DNA of 64,000 nucleotides from Paenibacillus sp. D2_2 (GTDB lineage Bacteria; Bacillota; Bacilli; Paenibacillales; Paenibacillaceae): assembly GCF_031199965.1 (NCBI RefSeq), contig NZ_CP133605.1, positions 3,938,501 through 4,002,500 on the forward strand. Reading direction: 5' to 3'. The notes below the pieces were generated by a model, which saw nothing but the letters and a program-made list of their open reading frames with translations, made no database searches and was not told where the DNA came from. Shown piece after piece: positions 55,607 through 63,414 of this stretch (positions within the stretch are counted from its first letter, which is position 1; each line of letters starts with the position of its first letter). The position numbers were made by a program, and so were the translations under genes.

Positions 55607-55655
55607 CGGCTAACGTATTGTATTCACGAAACGCCCCAGCCTTAGATAGCTCTTA
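55607..55655. repeat. attC-like left half-site cut by phage-like DNA
   Basis: CGGCTAACGTATTGTATTCA, CGAAACGCCCCAGCCTTAGA and TAGCTCTTA match type-I elements, then similarity stops in the inner loop and unrelated DNA begins. This is the last array element and the junction with the phage-like region. Confidence 0.8.
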
Positions 55656-55790
55656 AGTTAATATGTATAATTAATTCGTTTTAAAAACATGAAACCCTTT
55701 ATCTATGCGGTTTTCGCGTTTCTAGAAGTGTTATGAAGATTGCAAAAGTGGATAGGTTTTGTGGGCAAGTTGTGGGCAATTAGGAACAAA
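55656..55790. other. array/prophage junction region
   Basis: No gene. Two direct repeats TGTGGGCAA (55760-55768 and 55771-55779, 11 bp apart) occur near the edge and resemble integrase arm-site repeats often found beside phage attachment sites. The exact attachment core cannot be read with only one end in view. Confidence 0.4.
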
Positions 55791-55828
55791 AACAATCCCA
55801 CTTACCTTAATTGGTAGGTGGGATTGTT
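55791..55828. terminator. bidirectional terminator
   Basis: AACAATCCCACTTACC, 5-nt loop, GGTAGGTGGGATTGTT, with T-runs on both outer sides; serves the YolD-like gene. Confidence 0.8.
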
Positions 55829-55830
55829 TT

Positions 55831-56157
55831 TTACTCAGCCGACAGAATATCAGTCATCCTGATCCATTGATAATCTCCTTGAGCAATAGCGAGTTTAATT
55901 TCGCGACGATACGACTGGATCGCTGTAACAAATCCGCTAACCTCAACATTCTCAAACTCGTCAAATAGCTTCAACGTAATTCGTCTGTGCTGGTGAAACG
56001 TTTCTGAAAGTGCTTGCTGGATCTGCTCCAGTTCCTGGGCATCCAAGATCGGCTTAGTCACTCTCTTACTTTCTCTATCCTGACGTTCCATTGCCTTTTT
56101 ATGCTCCGGTAAAATGAAGCTCCTGTCCCATAGTCCACCATTGAGTAAATCAGACAT
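55831..56157 (-). CDS. YolD-like family protein
   Basis: 108 residues from the ATG at 56157 (GGAG upstream). GGLWDRSFILPEHKKAMERQ and KRVTKPILDAQELEQIQQAL are followed by a beta domain (RRITLKLFDEFENVEVSGFV, WIRMTDILSAE), the normal YolD layout. In Bacillus yolD genes usually accompany a UvrX/DinB-type polymerase and are SOS-induced; here it stands alone. An SOS-like box lies 19 bp upstream. Confidence 0.78.
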   Translation of the reverse strand: MSDLLNGGLWDRSFILPEHKKAMERQDRESKRVTKPILDAQELEQIQQALSETFHQHRRITLKLFDEFENVEVSGFVTAIQSYRREIKLAIAQGDYQWIRMTDILSAE

Positions 56158-56175
56158 ATCGATCATCTCCATATA

Positions 56176-56189
56176 AGAACATATGTTTG
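56176..56189. promoter_or_regulatory. LexA (SOS) box
   Basis: AGAACATATGTTTG matches the Bacillus LexA consensus CGAACRNRYGTTYC in the AACATATGTT core. Position just upstream of the YolD-like gene predicts induction by DNA damage. Confidence 0.65.
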
Positions 56190-56319
56190 TATCATATACT
56201 CTATTTGAAGAAATGATCAATAAAAAAGACCAATAAGGAATAATCCAAAGTAGTCTTGTATGCTTTAATGCTGATGTACGGTTTCTCTTAATTGGGTACT
56301 CACGGTTCTACAAATCTAA

Positions 56320-57705
56320 TTAAGATTCAGGATCATATACTTCCACTCCCTTAGTGCTCCAAGGAAATTCTTCTTCCCCCTCCCACAATGACCAATTTCC
56401 ACCGGTAAGTCTTACTATTTCTCCATCCTCATCTACGAATTCTGGATCATATGATTGACACTCAACAACTAAACCGCTATCTCTAAACTGAATTTTCACT
56501 GTACCGTAATGCCCATATGTATCATCATCAAAATCAAAACTAGCCATTCTATTAGCGTCTACTTTAAATTTCGATTCTACACCAGCACCTTTATCAATGT
56601 ATCCATCACGAACTCTTATAAATCCAACTGAAGCCGTTCCATTGGTTTCGCTTTCTAATGAGATATCTACAATACTAATCACGCCTGATGGTTCATCTCC
56701 AAATTCATAACTTAAGTCATTAATAACCCAGGTGCCATTGTAATCTTTAAATTTGTTTTCTCCAGATGATACTGTTTTATTACTACTTACATTGGCCACT
56801 TGTTTCTGTTTAAAGCTTTTTTTCTCTTGAATCGAAATATCGTATACACTTTTAAAACCATTAAAATAAGCTTCTATTTCTTTCATTTGTTTTTTTACCT
56901 TTTTATTTCCAATCGCATAAATATCACCATTTACCACTTTAGATGATTGAACTTTTCCATTCTTATAGTTTGACAACACATATCCATCATAATCCTCAGT
57001 ATTTTTATACATAGTGCCAGTATATAGATCTCTATTCTTATTATAATACCCTTCAGATAATTCCTGTCTATCTTCTTCCATACCTAAGTAATATGAATAC
57101 CCCTTCATGAGACCATCTGACTGTTTCTTCATTACTTCTATATAAGGAATGTATGGCGTATAGTTTTTAGCTAATATTTTCTTAATCTTATCATCGGAAT
57201 AAGTTGTTAAAGTAATATTGTTTTCATTGTCTTTGTACTCAAATTTTGTTGCCAGCCTACTGGAATTTAACTCATAACCAACTTTTAATATATTGTTTGT
57301 TAATTTACCTTTTGCAACATAACTAAAAACATCATTCATTCCATCATCTTCTGAACTAGATGAATAGGAATTTATTTTAACGTATTCTCCTTGACCATTA
57401 TATTTATCATCTTTCCAATTACCGTTGTACTTAATATATGTTTTTTGACCATCTTCAATTATATATGCTATGTACTTCCCTTGACCTGATCTCTTCCCAC
57501 TAATCCAATCGCCAGAGTATGATTTATCACCTGGCCAGTTCATTGTTCCCTTTCCATGTGGTCTACCATTCTTCACTTCACCATAATAGGTAGCTCCATT
57601 ATTTAATTTAAGATTTGTTTTGTTTGAAGCACCACTAACATCAAGCATTCCATAAGATAAAATAAACAATGAAAAACAAAGTAATGCAATAAAACTCTTC
57701 TTCAA
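56320..57705 (-). CDS. secreted MORN-repeat protein
   Basis: 461 residues starting with TTG (AAGGAAAG upstream). Signal peptide KKSFIALLCFSLFILSYGML to SGA. MORN repeats follow: YYGEVKNGRPHGKGTMNW, YSGDWISGKRSGQGKYIA and YNGNWKDDKYNGQGEYVK. The C-terminal ~130 residues (GTWVINDLSYEFGDEPSGVI) form a separate beta-rich domain, repeated ligand or wall binding being a guess. Lies between the YolD-like gene and phage lysis genes; may be chromosomal or phage cargo. Confidence 0.75.
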   Translation of the reverse strand: MKKSFIALLCFSLFILSYGMLDVSGASNKTNLKLNNGATYYGEVKNGRPHGKGTMNWPGDKSYSGDWISGKRSGQGKYIAYIIEDGQKTYIKYNGNWKDDKYNGQGEYVKINSYSSSSEDDGMNDVFSYVAKGKLTNNILKVGYELNSSRLATKFEYKDNENNITLTTYSDDKIKKILAKNYTPYIPYIEVMKKQSDGLMKGYSYYLGMEEDRQELSEGYYNKNRDLYTGTMYKNTEDYDGYVLSNYKNGKVQSSKVVNGDIYAIGNKKVKKQMKEIEAYFNGFKSVYDISIQEKKSFKQKQVANVSSNKTVSSGENKFKDYNGTWVINDLSYEFGDEPSGVISIVDISLESETNGTASVGFIRVRDGYIDKGAGVESKFKVDANRMASFDFDDDTYGHYGTVKIQFRDSGLVVECQSYDPEFVDEDGEIVRLTGGNWSLWEGEEEFPWSTKGVEVYDPES

Positions 57706-57886
57706 AACGATCTTCCTTTCCTTGATGGAATAATATTGATATAGGCTATAAGAACTATATCGGCAGAGAGCAATATTTCATTTAGATAAGTTTAGTACTA
57801 CCTGTTTGAAGGAATAAACACTTATATATCGAATCAAAGAATAACCATGGATTGATTAGTTACTTGTTCAGGAAGGAAGTTGTGTA

Positions 57887-58102
57887 TTGTATACATACAT
57901 ATCGAAGGCAATAGAAGCGAGACAAGAGCTTGTTCTGTCTTTGGTAGACGGTTCAACGATTGCTGGAATACCAAGTTGGGGCGAAGATCGGAGTAGAGTG
58001 CAGATTAAGTCGCCTGATAAGGTTGTTTGGATACCGTTGGATGAGATCCAGCATGTAACTACTTTAGTATCAATAAGTATGAAAAAGCCTACTGGTCAAT
58101 AA
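57887..58102 (+). CDS. small YolD-domain-like protein
   Basis: 71 residues, start TTG after AGGAAGGAAG. QELVLSLVDGSTIAGIPSWG, RVQIKSPDKVVWIPLDEIQH is the same small beta arrangement as the C-terminal half of YolD-like proteins. Weak similarity by eye only. Stands alone on the + strand, followed by a hairpin. Confidence 0.5.
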   Translation: MYTYISKAIEARQELVLSLVDGSTIAGIPSWGEDRSRVQIKSPDKVVWIPLDEIQHVTTLVSISMKKPTGQ

Positions 58103-58114
58103 GATCAGTAGGCT
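58086..58114. terminator. terminator hairpin
   Basis: AGCCTACTG, loop, CAGTAGGCT at the 3' end of the small + strand gene, also facing the convergent membrane-protein gene. Confidence 0.6.
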
Positions 58115-58121
58115 CCATACA

Positions 58122-58829
58122 TTATAGATTAATTTCTATGTAAGGATCAAATATAACTAACTGATTAATCATGTAACTAAACATAGCATCTTTTTCACTT
58201 AACTCCATACTATCAGCCTTTTCTCGATCCATTTGATAAATTATTTCCACTTCATAATCAGAATTTTTTTTGAGAATCTCCTTTGTTAATTTGATAATCG
58301 AAGCCTTATCAAAAGGCTCGACATAAACAAATATAGTCTTATAATCATTACTAACAATCTTCTCGTGAATAATTTCATATTTTAAATCTTCTGTTTTCTC
58401 AGCCTGATCCACCTCTTTATTCTGTGGCTTATCGGCGGCTCCATCTTCAGGATCAATCGGACTTTTTTCAGGCTGTTTATCCTCGATATTTAAATTATTG
58501 TTAGTATTAGCAGCTATTTCTTTCTCGGGTTTCTCTATAGAAGGGTAAATTTTCAAACCCAATATTATTAAGATCACTCCAAAAACTAAAATACTTACAC
58601 TATGTACCTTCTTCTTAAGATATATATATTTAAGTGAAATAATTAATAATAAAATACCTGAATAAAAAATGATTAAGTAAAGTTTATATGTAATGATTCC
58701 TATTAATATTATAAAGATTAATGAAGTTAACTCTACTCTCATTGAAATTGGTGTAACTCTCTTATTAATTATGAACACTATTAAATAAATAACCAAAAAA
58801 AGTCCAATAACTACAAACAGATTGACCAC
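58122..58829 (-). CDS. membrane protein with acidic linker and cytoplasmic or exported domain
   Basis: 235 residues. Four membrane spans in the first ~110 residues (LFVVIGLFLVIYLIVFII; LTSLIFIILIGIITYKLYLI; and two more), an acidic low-complexity linker (EDKQPEKSPIDPEDGAADKP), then an alpha/beta domain (YEIIHEKIVSNDYKTIFVYV). GTG start with AAAGGA rather close. Not recognised; may be prophage cargo. Confidence 0.6.
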   Translation of the reverse strand: MVNLFVVIGLFLVIYLIVFIINKRVTPISMRVELTSLIFIILIGIITYKLYLIIFYSGILLLIISLKYIYLKKKVHSVSILVFGVILIILGLKIYPSIEKPEKEIAANTNNNLNIEDKQPEKSPIDPEDGAADKPQNKEVDQAEKTEDLKYEIIHEKIVSNDYKTIFVYVEPFDKASIIKLTKEILKKNSDYEVEIIYQMDREKADSMELSEKDAMFSYMINQLVIFDPYIEINL

Positions 58830-58844
58830 TCCTTTAAAATAAAA

Positions 58845-58875
58845 ATATGTCGCAGAAATTTTATCTGCGACATAT
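58845..58875 (-). terminator. rho-independent terminator of lysis operon
   Basis: ATATGTCGCAG, loop, CTGCGACATAT; a T-rich run follows on the minus strand, downstream of the holin gene. Confidence 0.75.
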
Positions 58876-58922
58876 CACCGATGCTACCTGATTTGTTTAC
58901 ATTATATCATGATTCCAAAATG

Positions 58923-59144
58923 TTACAAGTTAAACCATTCGCTATTCGGCTTTGTAGGGTTAGATATGATACCGAGTGTAGCCAGCAGCCCAAGCAGCAC
59001 ATCCGTAACAGCCAAAACGTCATTCTTCATCACGTCTGTTAGGTCAAACAGCCCTGTCAAATGACCGATGAGCTGTAAAAGCAGCAGCACCTGGGAAACG
59101 ATACTAACCCATAGTGCATAGTTACGCCATCTCTTCTTATTCAT
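58923..59144 (-). CDS. phage holin
   Basis: 73 residues: RWRNYALWVSIVSQVLLLLQ is the first span, DVMKNDVLAVTDVLLGLLAT plus LGIISNPT the second. This is the phi-LC3-type holin (phage_holin_1) pattern, including NPT near the end. It forms membrane pores to release the endolysin. Its start overlaps the endolysin stop by 4 bp. Confidence 0.85.
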   Translation of the reverse strand: MNKKRWRNYALWVSIVSQVLLLLQLIGHLTGLFDLTDVMKNDVLAVTDVLLGLLATLGIISNPTKPNSEWFNL

Positions 59145-60055
59145 CGCAAGTCGCCTCCATTTTCGATCCTTTGTAACTGTCTTTCGAGTTCACTGATTCG
59201 TGCTGTATTACCACCAATAAGCTTCAAAAAGTTATTCCGCAACCGATTAATAACGATAGCTGTTTGTTCCCTCGTAATCGGAGCTCCTGGACGTTTTCCA
59301 TCAAAATAACCATTTGCCTTAGCCTCGGCCCAATCTTTGGCCGCCCACTCGCTTACCTGATTAATGTCTCGTTCACTCACCTTCGTTTCCTCCTTCTTCG
59401 GTCCGTACTTTGCTCTCAGCTCCGCATCAGTGCCGTCGAATTCATTCAGATCCACTGCCCCGTTAATCCCATTTACACCCCGAGATCCAGACGGGAGGTA
59501 TCCTCCTGCTTGTCCATCGCTATATTGCCAGAACTCCCAGCGCTTCCAACCGGACGCATCGACTGGTGTTTGAGTGCTATACCGTGCAATCCAGAGCGGG
59601 TATCTACTCAATCCACTAAAGTTACCTATGAAAGCAGGATAGGTGTAGAGGATCGGCGTTACGCCAGTTAATCGTTCGATCTCTTCCAGGAACGCCTTCG
59701 CTACTGCAGCAGTTCCCGCCACGCTTAAGCTGCCGGATTTCGATTCGTAATCTAGTACTGGTGGAAGATCAAACTTAACTCCCGCTGACTGAATAGCCTT
59801 GTAGAACATTTGTGCCGCTGATTTAGCCGCCGCTTCTGTCATCACTGAATTATCCAAATAATGATAAGCGCCGATCAAAAGGCCGGCTGCCTTAGCTCCT
59901 TTTACATTTTCGAGAAACCGTTCATCAACCTTATTCTGAGTTGCCTTAATAAAAGCGAAAGAGATCCCGCTGGCAGCTACCTTCGCCCAATCGATCTTCT
60001 CGTTCCAATGTGATACGTCGATCCCTTGAGCATTACCTTGTTTACGTGATTGCAA
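59141..60055 (-). CDS. GH25 endolysin (N-acetylmuramidase)
   Basis: 304 residues. QGIDVSHWNEKIDWAKVAAS is the GH25 start with catalytic Asp; FAFIKATQNKVD, AYHYLDNS, LPPVLDYESKSG, LWIARYSTQ and FWQYSDGQ complete the fold. The C-terminal ~80 residues (VSEWAAKDWAEAKANGYFDG, ITREQTAIVINRLRN) resemble an S-layer-homology-like cell-wall binding domain, common in Paenibacillus phages. Cleaves peptidoglycan at lysis. TTG start after GAGAGGTTAAT. Confidence 0.9.
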   Translation of the reverse strand: MQSRKQGNAQGIDVSHWNEKIDWAKVAASGISFAFIKATQNKVDERFLENVKGAKAAGLLIGAYHYLDNSVMTEAAAKSAAQMFYKAIQSAGVKFDLPPVLDYESKSGSLSVAGTAAVAKAFLEEIERLTGVTPILYTYPAFIGNFSGLSRYPLWIARYSTQTPVDASGWKRWEFWQYSDGQAGGYLPSGSRGVNGINGAVDLNEFDGTDAELRAKYGPKKEETKVSERDINQVSEWAAKDWAEAKANGYFDGKRPGAPITREQTAIVINRLRNNFLKLIGGNTARISELERQLQRIENGGDLR

Positions 60056-60056
60056 A

Positions 60057-60302
60057 TTAACCTCTCCCTTCGGTGACGAGTTTTAATACCGCAAGAATTA
60101 TGGCTCCTACTACTGTAGTGCCTAGCCAAAAGATAATTTTGTAAATAGAATCAATCCGCTTGTGAGCTGACTTCGCCTTTTCCAACGCTTCGGTAGCCGT
60201 CTCGTTGGCGTGGATAGCCCTATCCAGTTTCTCGTCCATTCCGTCTACTTTGGTCTCTACTCTTGTAATTCTTTGGAGCGTTTCAGCCTGTACAGCGTCC
60301 AT
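60057..60302 (-). CDS. XhlA-like phage lysis accessory protein
   Basis: 81 residues: helical N-terminus (ETLQRITRVETKVDGMDEKL) and one C-terminal membrane span (IIFWLGTTVVGAIILAVLKL), the layout of hemolysin XhlA. Acts with the holin in membrane disruption. Begins the lysis block, 1 bp before the endolysin. Confidence 0.8.
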   Translation of the reverse strand: MDAVQAETLQRITRVETKVDGMDEKLDRAIHANETATEALEKAKSAHKRIDSIYKIIFWLGTTVVGAIILAVLKLVTEGRG

Positions 60303-60361
60303 ACCGGTTCCCCATTTCTCTCCATTAAAATAGCCCCACGGCTGTCCGGGGGCAAAATAAA

Positions 60362-60379
60362 AACGCCTATGATGGCGTT
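60362..60379 (-). terminator. terminator of the secreted propeller-like gene
   Basis: AACGCC-ATCATA-GGCGTT followed by TTTATTTT on the minus strand. Confidence 0.65.
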
Positions 60380-60424
60380 AGTGGTGTTGCGTAGTATAGT
60401 CCAAGGAGCACATATTTTTAATAT

Positions 60425-61390
60425 TCATGTTGCTAACTCACTTAATCTCTTTTTCACATAATCATCGGGTGGTCCCGAATCATTTAAGGTTTTTACATCT
60501 ATTATCTCGTTATCTTTTATCTTAAAAGATTTAATTCCGGAATTACTATCAATTTCCGGGATAAAGAATCGCCCATCAAAGTAATTAATAAAGTAAGGTG
60601 TCCCGCTAAACCCTAACTTACTATAAATATTCTCTACTGAGTTGAAGTTAGAGAGGTCTTTCAGACGAATAATCTTCTCAGGGTAAATTGAAATATAGTA
60701 GTAATCCCCAAGTTTTTTAATATCATTCATCAAGCTGTATTCTTCCGGTACTGAGTACTGCTTTTCGACTGTAAAATCACCGTTAATATAATCTACTACA
60801 GATATCTTGCTTGGTCCGCTTACAAAGTACATCTTTCCGTTAATAATGGAAAAAGAACGAACATAAGCCTCTTCCAAAAATTCTAGGTGTACTTTTTGAT
60901 CGACAATTACCTTTCCGTTTTGAACTGTTAAAACAAACATGTTCTGAGTTGTTGATGTTAAAACATAAAATTTCTTCGTGGCCGAATCGTAAACCGTACG
61001 ATGTGGACGTCCCTCAATACCATCAATAATCTGTGTCTTTTTAAACCCTTTAGGAGTTAAAGTATACACAAATAGTCTATTTCTCCCCGTATCCTCTGCG
61101 ACAAATATTGTACCATTACTCGCAATAGAATGAGGCCCCGCAATGTCATCATCAAGAGTCTTCCAATCCTTAATAGGCAACTCTATATCTCTACTATATA
61201 TAATCCTGTGGTTCCAACAATCAACAATTAAATTTATTCCCGCAATTTTTGTAATGAAGGTTGGCGTGTACAATCTATTTGCATAATCGTCACCATATGC
61301 ATTAGTTCCAGAAGGAACAATCAAAATAGCAACAAATATAGCTATTAATAACCATCTGTTTGTGAAGTATTTCCTGTTCGTAATAATCAC
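60425..61390 (-). CDS. exported propeller-like protein in prophage
   Basis: 321 residues. Starts near GTG 61390 with an N-terminal export signal (WLLIAIFVAILIVPSGTNAY). Repeated strands such as GPHSIASNGTIFVAEDTGRN, FYVLTSTTQNMFVLTVQNGK and MYFVSGPSKISVVDYINGDF suggest a beta-propeller (NHL or SMP-30-like). It lies between the tail fibre and lysis genes and shares the propeller theme with the tail fibre next door. Probably cargo altering the host surface; role unknown. Confidence 0.65.
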   Translation of the reverse strand: MIITNRKYFTNRWLLIAIFVAILIVPSGTNAYGDDYANRLYTPTFITKIAGINLIVDCWNHRIIYSRDIELPIKDWKTLDDDIAGPHSIASNGTIFVAEDTGRNRLFVYTLTPKGFKKTQIIDGIEGRPHRTVYDSATKKFYVLTSTTQNMFVLTVQNGKVIVDQKVHLEFLEEAYVRSFSIINGKMYFVSGPSKISVVDYINGDFTVEKQYSVPEEYSLMNDIKKLGDYYYISIYPEKIIRLKDLSNFNSVENIYSKLGFSGTPYFINYFDGRFFIPEIDSNSGIKSFKIKDNEIIDVKTLNDSGPPDDYVKKRLSELAT

Positions 61391-61453
61391 CTCGATTTAT
61401 ATTATATCTCAATTGGAGATGAGAAGCACTATTAGAACACTCTAATTACAAAT

Positions 61454-63142
61454 TCATAGTGTGGGGTCGGCCAGAAACGTTATTCCATCGAAACATACAT
61501 AAGTACTGCTTCCGACTTGAGGGACGATATGCCCACTACTTTGTATAGCCACCCTCCCAAACGCCCCAGCACTATCTACAGCAAAGTTTTTGGGGAACTG
61601 AGGAAGATAACCCACCGGAAGAACACTTGTAACGCTACCAATTACCCCACCTTTTATCATACCTTCTAGATGCACGATCCCCATCTGGTCCTTAAATGCT
61701 CTTAACGGCCTACCACCTGCGTCGTCATATGATACCCACCCATTCAAAAGTTCCAGTTTTATTATATCTGTGGTGTTTATCTTTTTTATAAACGGTTTGA
61801 TTTTGTTTACTTTAACAGAATTGGTAATTACAATTTCGTTCGCTACTCTATCCGCCCAATAAAAGTAACTGTTATAGTGTGCCAGCCCTTGAGTCGTTCC
61901 ATATGTCGGAGGAACAATACTCTCGACGAATGTAAATGTTGAGCCGTCAAAAGTATATCTGTCTAGTTTGCCAGTGGGGGTTTTACCGTAAGTGTTAGGG
62001 CCGTGCATATTGCAATACAGTTCATCGTCTATCCACAATAAACTTTCATAACCGCCATCTGGACCTATAGGATTAACTGGATAGGTTTGAAGTAATTTAC
62101 AATCCAAGTCAAACTTCCTTATTATCGCATCATCAAAATAACACACCCAATAAGCACCATCTTTTTTAACGATGCACTCTGCCGCATTGCTTCCTATATC
62201 AGTTTCTTTAATTAACTCGATATTAGGTAATGAATATTCAATAATTCTACTTATTCTCGGATTTCCTCCATCGTTTATATTGTAGGCAGTTACATAGAGC
62301 TTACTATCGATTATAGTGCAATCTCCAAATGACATAAACTTATCTTGTGGGTCTGTGGCGGTATAAGCGTCCAATTTTTCTGATACAAAATGCCCCTTCA
62401 TATCATATACAGATATAATGTTTTTTAATGTGAAATTTTCGTCTCTGTCAGTAACTACGTAAATGTACGTTCCGTCCGTGGTGACGCCCTGCCACGCCCT
62501 ATATTTTTTATGTGATGGGAACGATGAAATTGATGGTAGTGCATTTACGGTATCCACCAACTGCGCAGTAACGGTTCTGATTGCATCTGCATTATCTTCA
62601 ATGGCTTGCTTATCCTCTGGGCTCATCAATCCGCTTGTTGTATCCGTTGCAACAGGTATCGGGTCACTCCCCCCGGTAAGGTGAGTTGCAGCATGATCTC
62701 CAGGGGCAGAATCACCCGTAACCGTCAAATGTACAGTCTTATCATTTGGATTCTGTGTAACCTTAATGCCGACATCACCCACAATTGTAAATTCATCTGT
62801 AGTGTTATCAGCTTCCATGCCGTTGACTTTCGCAAATGCATTTTGATTCTTCTCAGCCCCACTCTCAATTCCTGTTAGCTTTGTATGCTCCGTTTGCGTC
62901 AAGTGGGCAACCTGATCCGCTATATGGTTTATCAGCTCTGTAGCCGTACTACCCGGAGCCTTATTGTCCCATTCTGTCTTCTTAGCCTTGGTTACATGGA
63001 TATCCGCATTTGCTATATGGTTAGCTGCTACCGCATCCCCTGCATCCACCTCAGCCTGTACACGGTCAAATCCAATATTAATATTATTAAAGTCATCACT
63101 TATATGTTTACTTCCGACCAGGTTCGCGAACCGATTTGTCAT
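61454..63142 (-). CDS. phage tail fibre / receptor-binding protein with propeller domain
   Basis: 562 residues, ATG after AAGGAGCTGAGG. N-terminal tail-attachment part (FANLVGSKHISDDFNNINIG), then linker modules (HIADQVAHLTQTEHTKLTGI; DHAATHLTGGSDPIPV; SGLMSPEDKQAIEDNADAIR), a propeller-like middle (residues ~215-440: VTTDGTYIYVVTDRDENFTL, GYESLLWIDDELYCNMHGPN), and a C-terminal fibre head (AGGRPLRAFKDQMGIVHLEG). Binds the host surface at adsorption. Confidence 0.8.
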   Translation of the reverse strand: MTNRFANLVGSKHISDDFNNINIGFDRVQAEVDAGDAVAANHIANADIHVTKAKKTEWDNKAPGSTATELINHIADQVAHLTQTEHTKLTGIESGAEKNQNAFAKVNGMEADNTTDEFTIVGDVGIKVTQNPNDKTVHLTVTGDSAPGDHAATHLTGGSDPIPVATDTTSGLMSPEDKQAIEDNADAIRTVTAQLVDTVNALPSISSFPSHKKYRAWQGVTTDGTYIYVVTDRDENFTLKNIISVYDMKGHFVSEKLDAYTATDPQDKFMSFGDCTIIDSKLYVTAYNINDGGNPRISRIIEYSLPNIELIKETDIGSNAAECIVKKDGAYWVCYFDDAIIRKFDLDCKLLQTYPVNPIGPDGGYESLLWIDDELYCNMHGPNTYGKTPTGKLDRYTFDGSTFTFVESIVPPTYGTTQGLAHYNSYFYWADRVANEIVITNSVKVNKIKPFIKKINTTDIIKLELLNGWVSYDDAGGRPLRAFKDQMGIVHLEGMIKGGVIGSVTSVLPVGYLPQFPKNFAVDSAGAFGRVAIQSSGHIVPQVGSSTYVCFDGITFLADPTL

Positions 63143-63332
63143 GTACCTCAGCTCCTTTCTTAAGTTGTTGTAATCGCTGTTCGATCGCTTTCTTGACCCC
63201 TTTTAAAATCGCTTCTTCGTTGCCTGGATGGTACGGAGTCACAGCCATGATCACTGCGCATATCTCCGGTACCGGATTAAGAGGGTCAAGTTCAACTTTT
63301 ACGATTGGTTGTATCTGTGCCAAATTTATCAC
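63108..63332 (-). CDS. small phage tail-region protein
   Basis: 74 residues: NLAQIQPIVKVELDPLNPVP, ICAVIMAVTPYHPGNEEAIL and a basic tail. Overlaps the tail fibre start by 35 bp. GTG start with a weak ribosome binding site. Position suggests a tail accessory protein; family not recognised. Confidence 0.55.
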   Translation of the reverse strand: MINLAQIQPIVKVELDPLNPVPEICAVIMAVTPYHPGNEEAILKGVKKAIEQRLQQLKKGAEVHDKSVREPGRK

Positions 63333-63351
63333 CTGCCTAATATAAAGGTAA

Positions 63352-63409
63352 AACCTCCCTTTTTGTCGAAATAACGGTTGTCAGGCCGATTATTGATAGA
63401 AGGGAGGTT
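63352..63409 (+). promoter_or_regulatory. hairpin sequestering a ribosome binding site
   Basis: AACCTCCCTT at 63352-63361 is exactly complementary to AAGGGAGGTT at 63400-63409, the ribosome binding site of the next + strand gene. Pairing would hide the site and hold back translation until opened. Confidence 0.5.
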
Positions 63410-63414
63410 ATAAA

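Noticed and set aside
43000..55655. Regular repeats considered as a CRISPR array
   Set aside because: Repeats are 115-175 bp, imperfect palindromes, separated by full genes of 0.25-1 kb rather than short spacers; no cas genes.
43000..55655. Elements considered as MITEs
   Set aside because: No target-site duplications were evident, all are in one orientation with one gene each, and arms covary. A MITE origin is less likely but not excluded without a genome-wide survey.
42000..55655. Search for an integron integrase or attI site
   Set aside because: No tyrosine recombinase motif (R...HxxR...Y) was found in any large open frame in the window.
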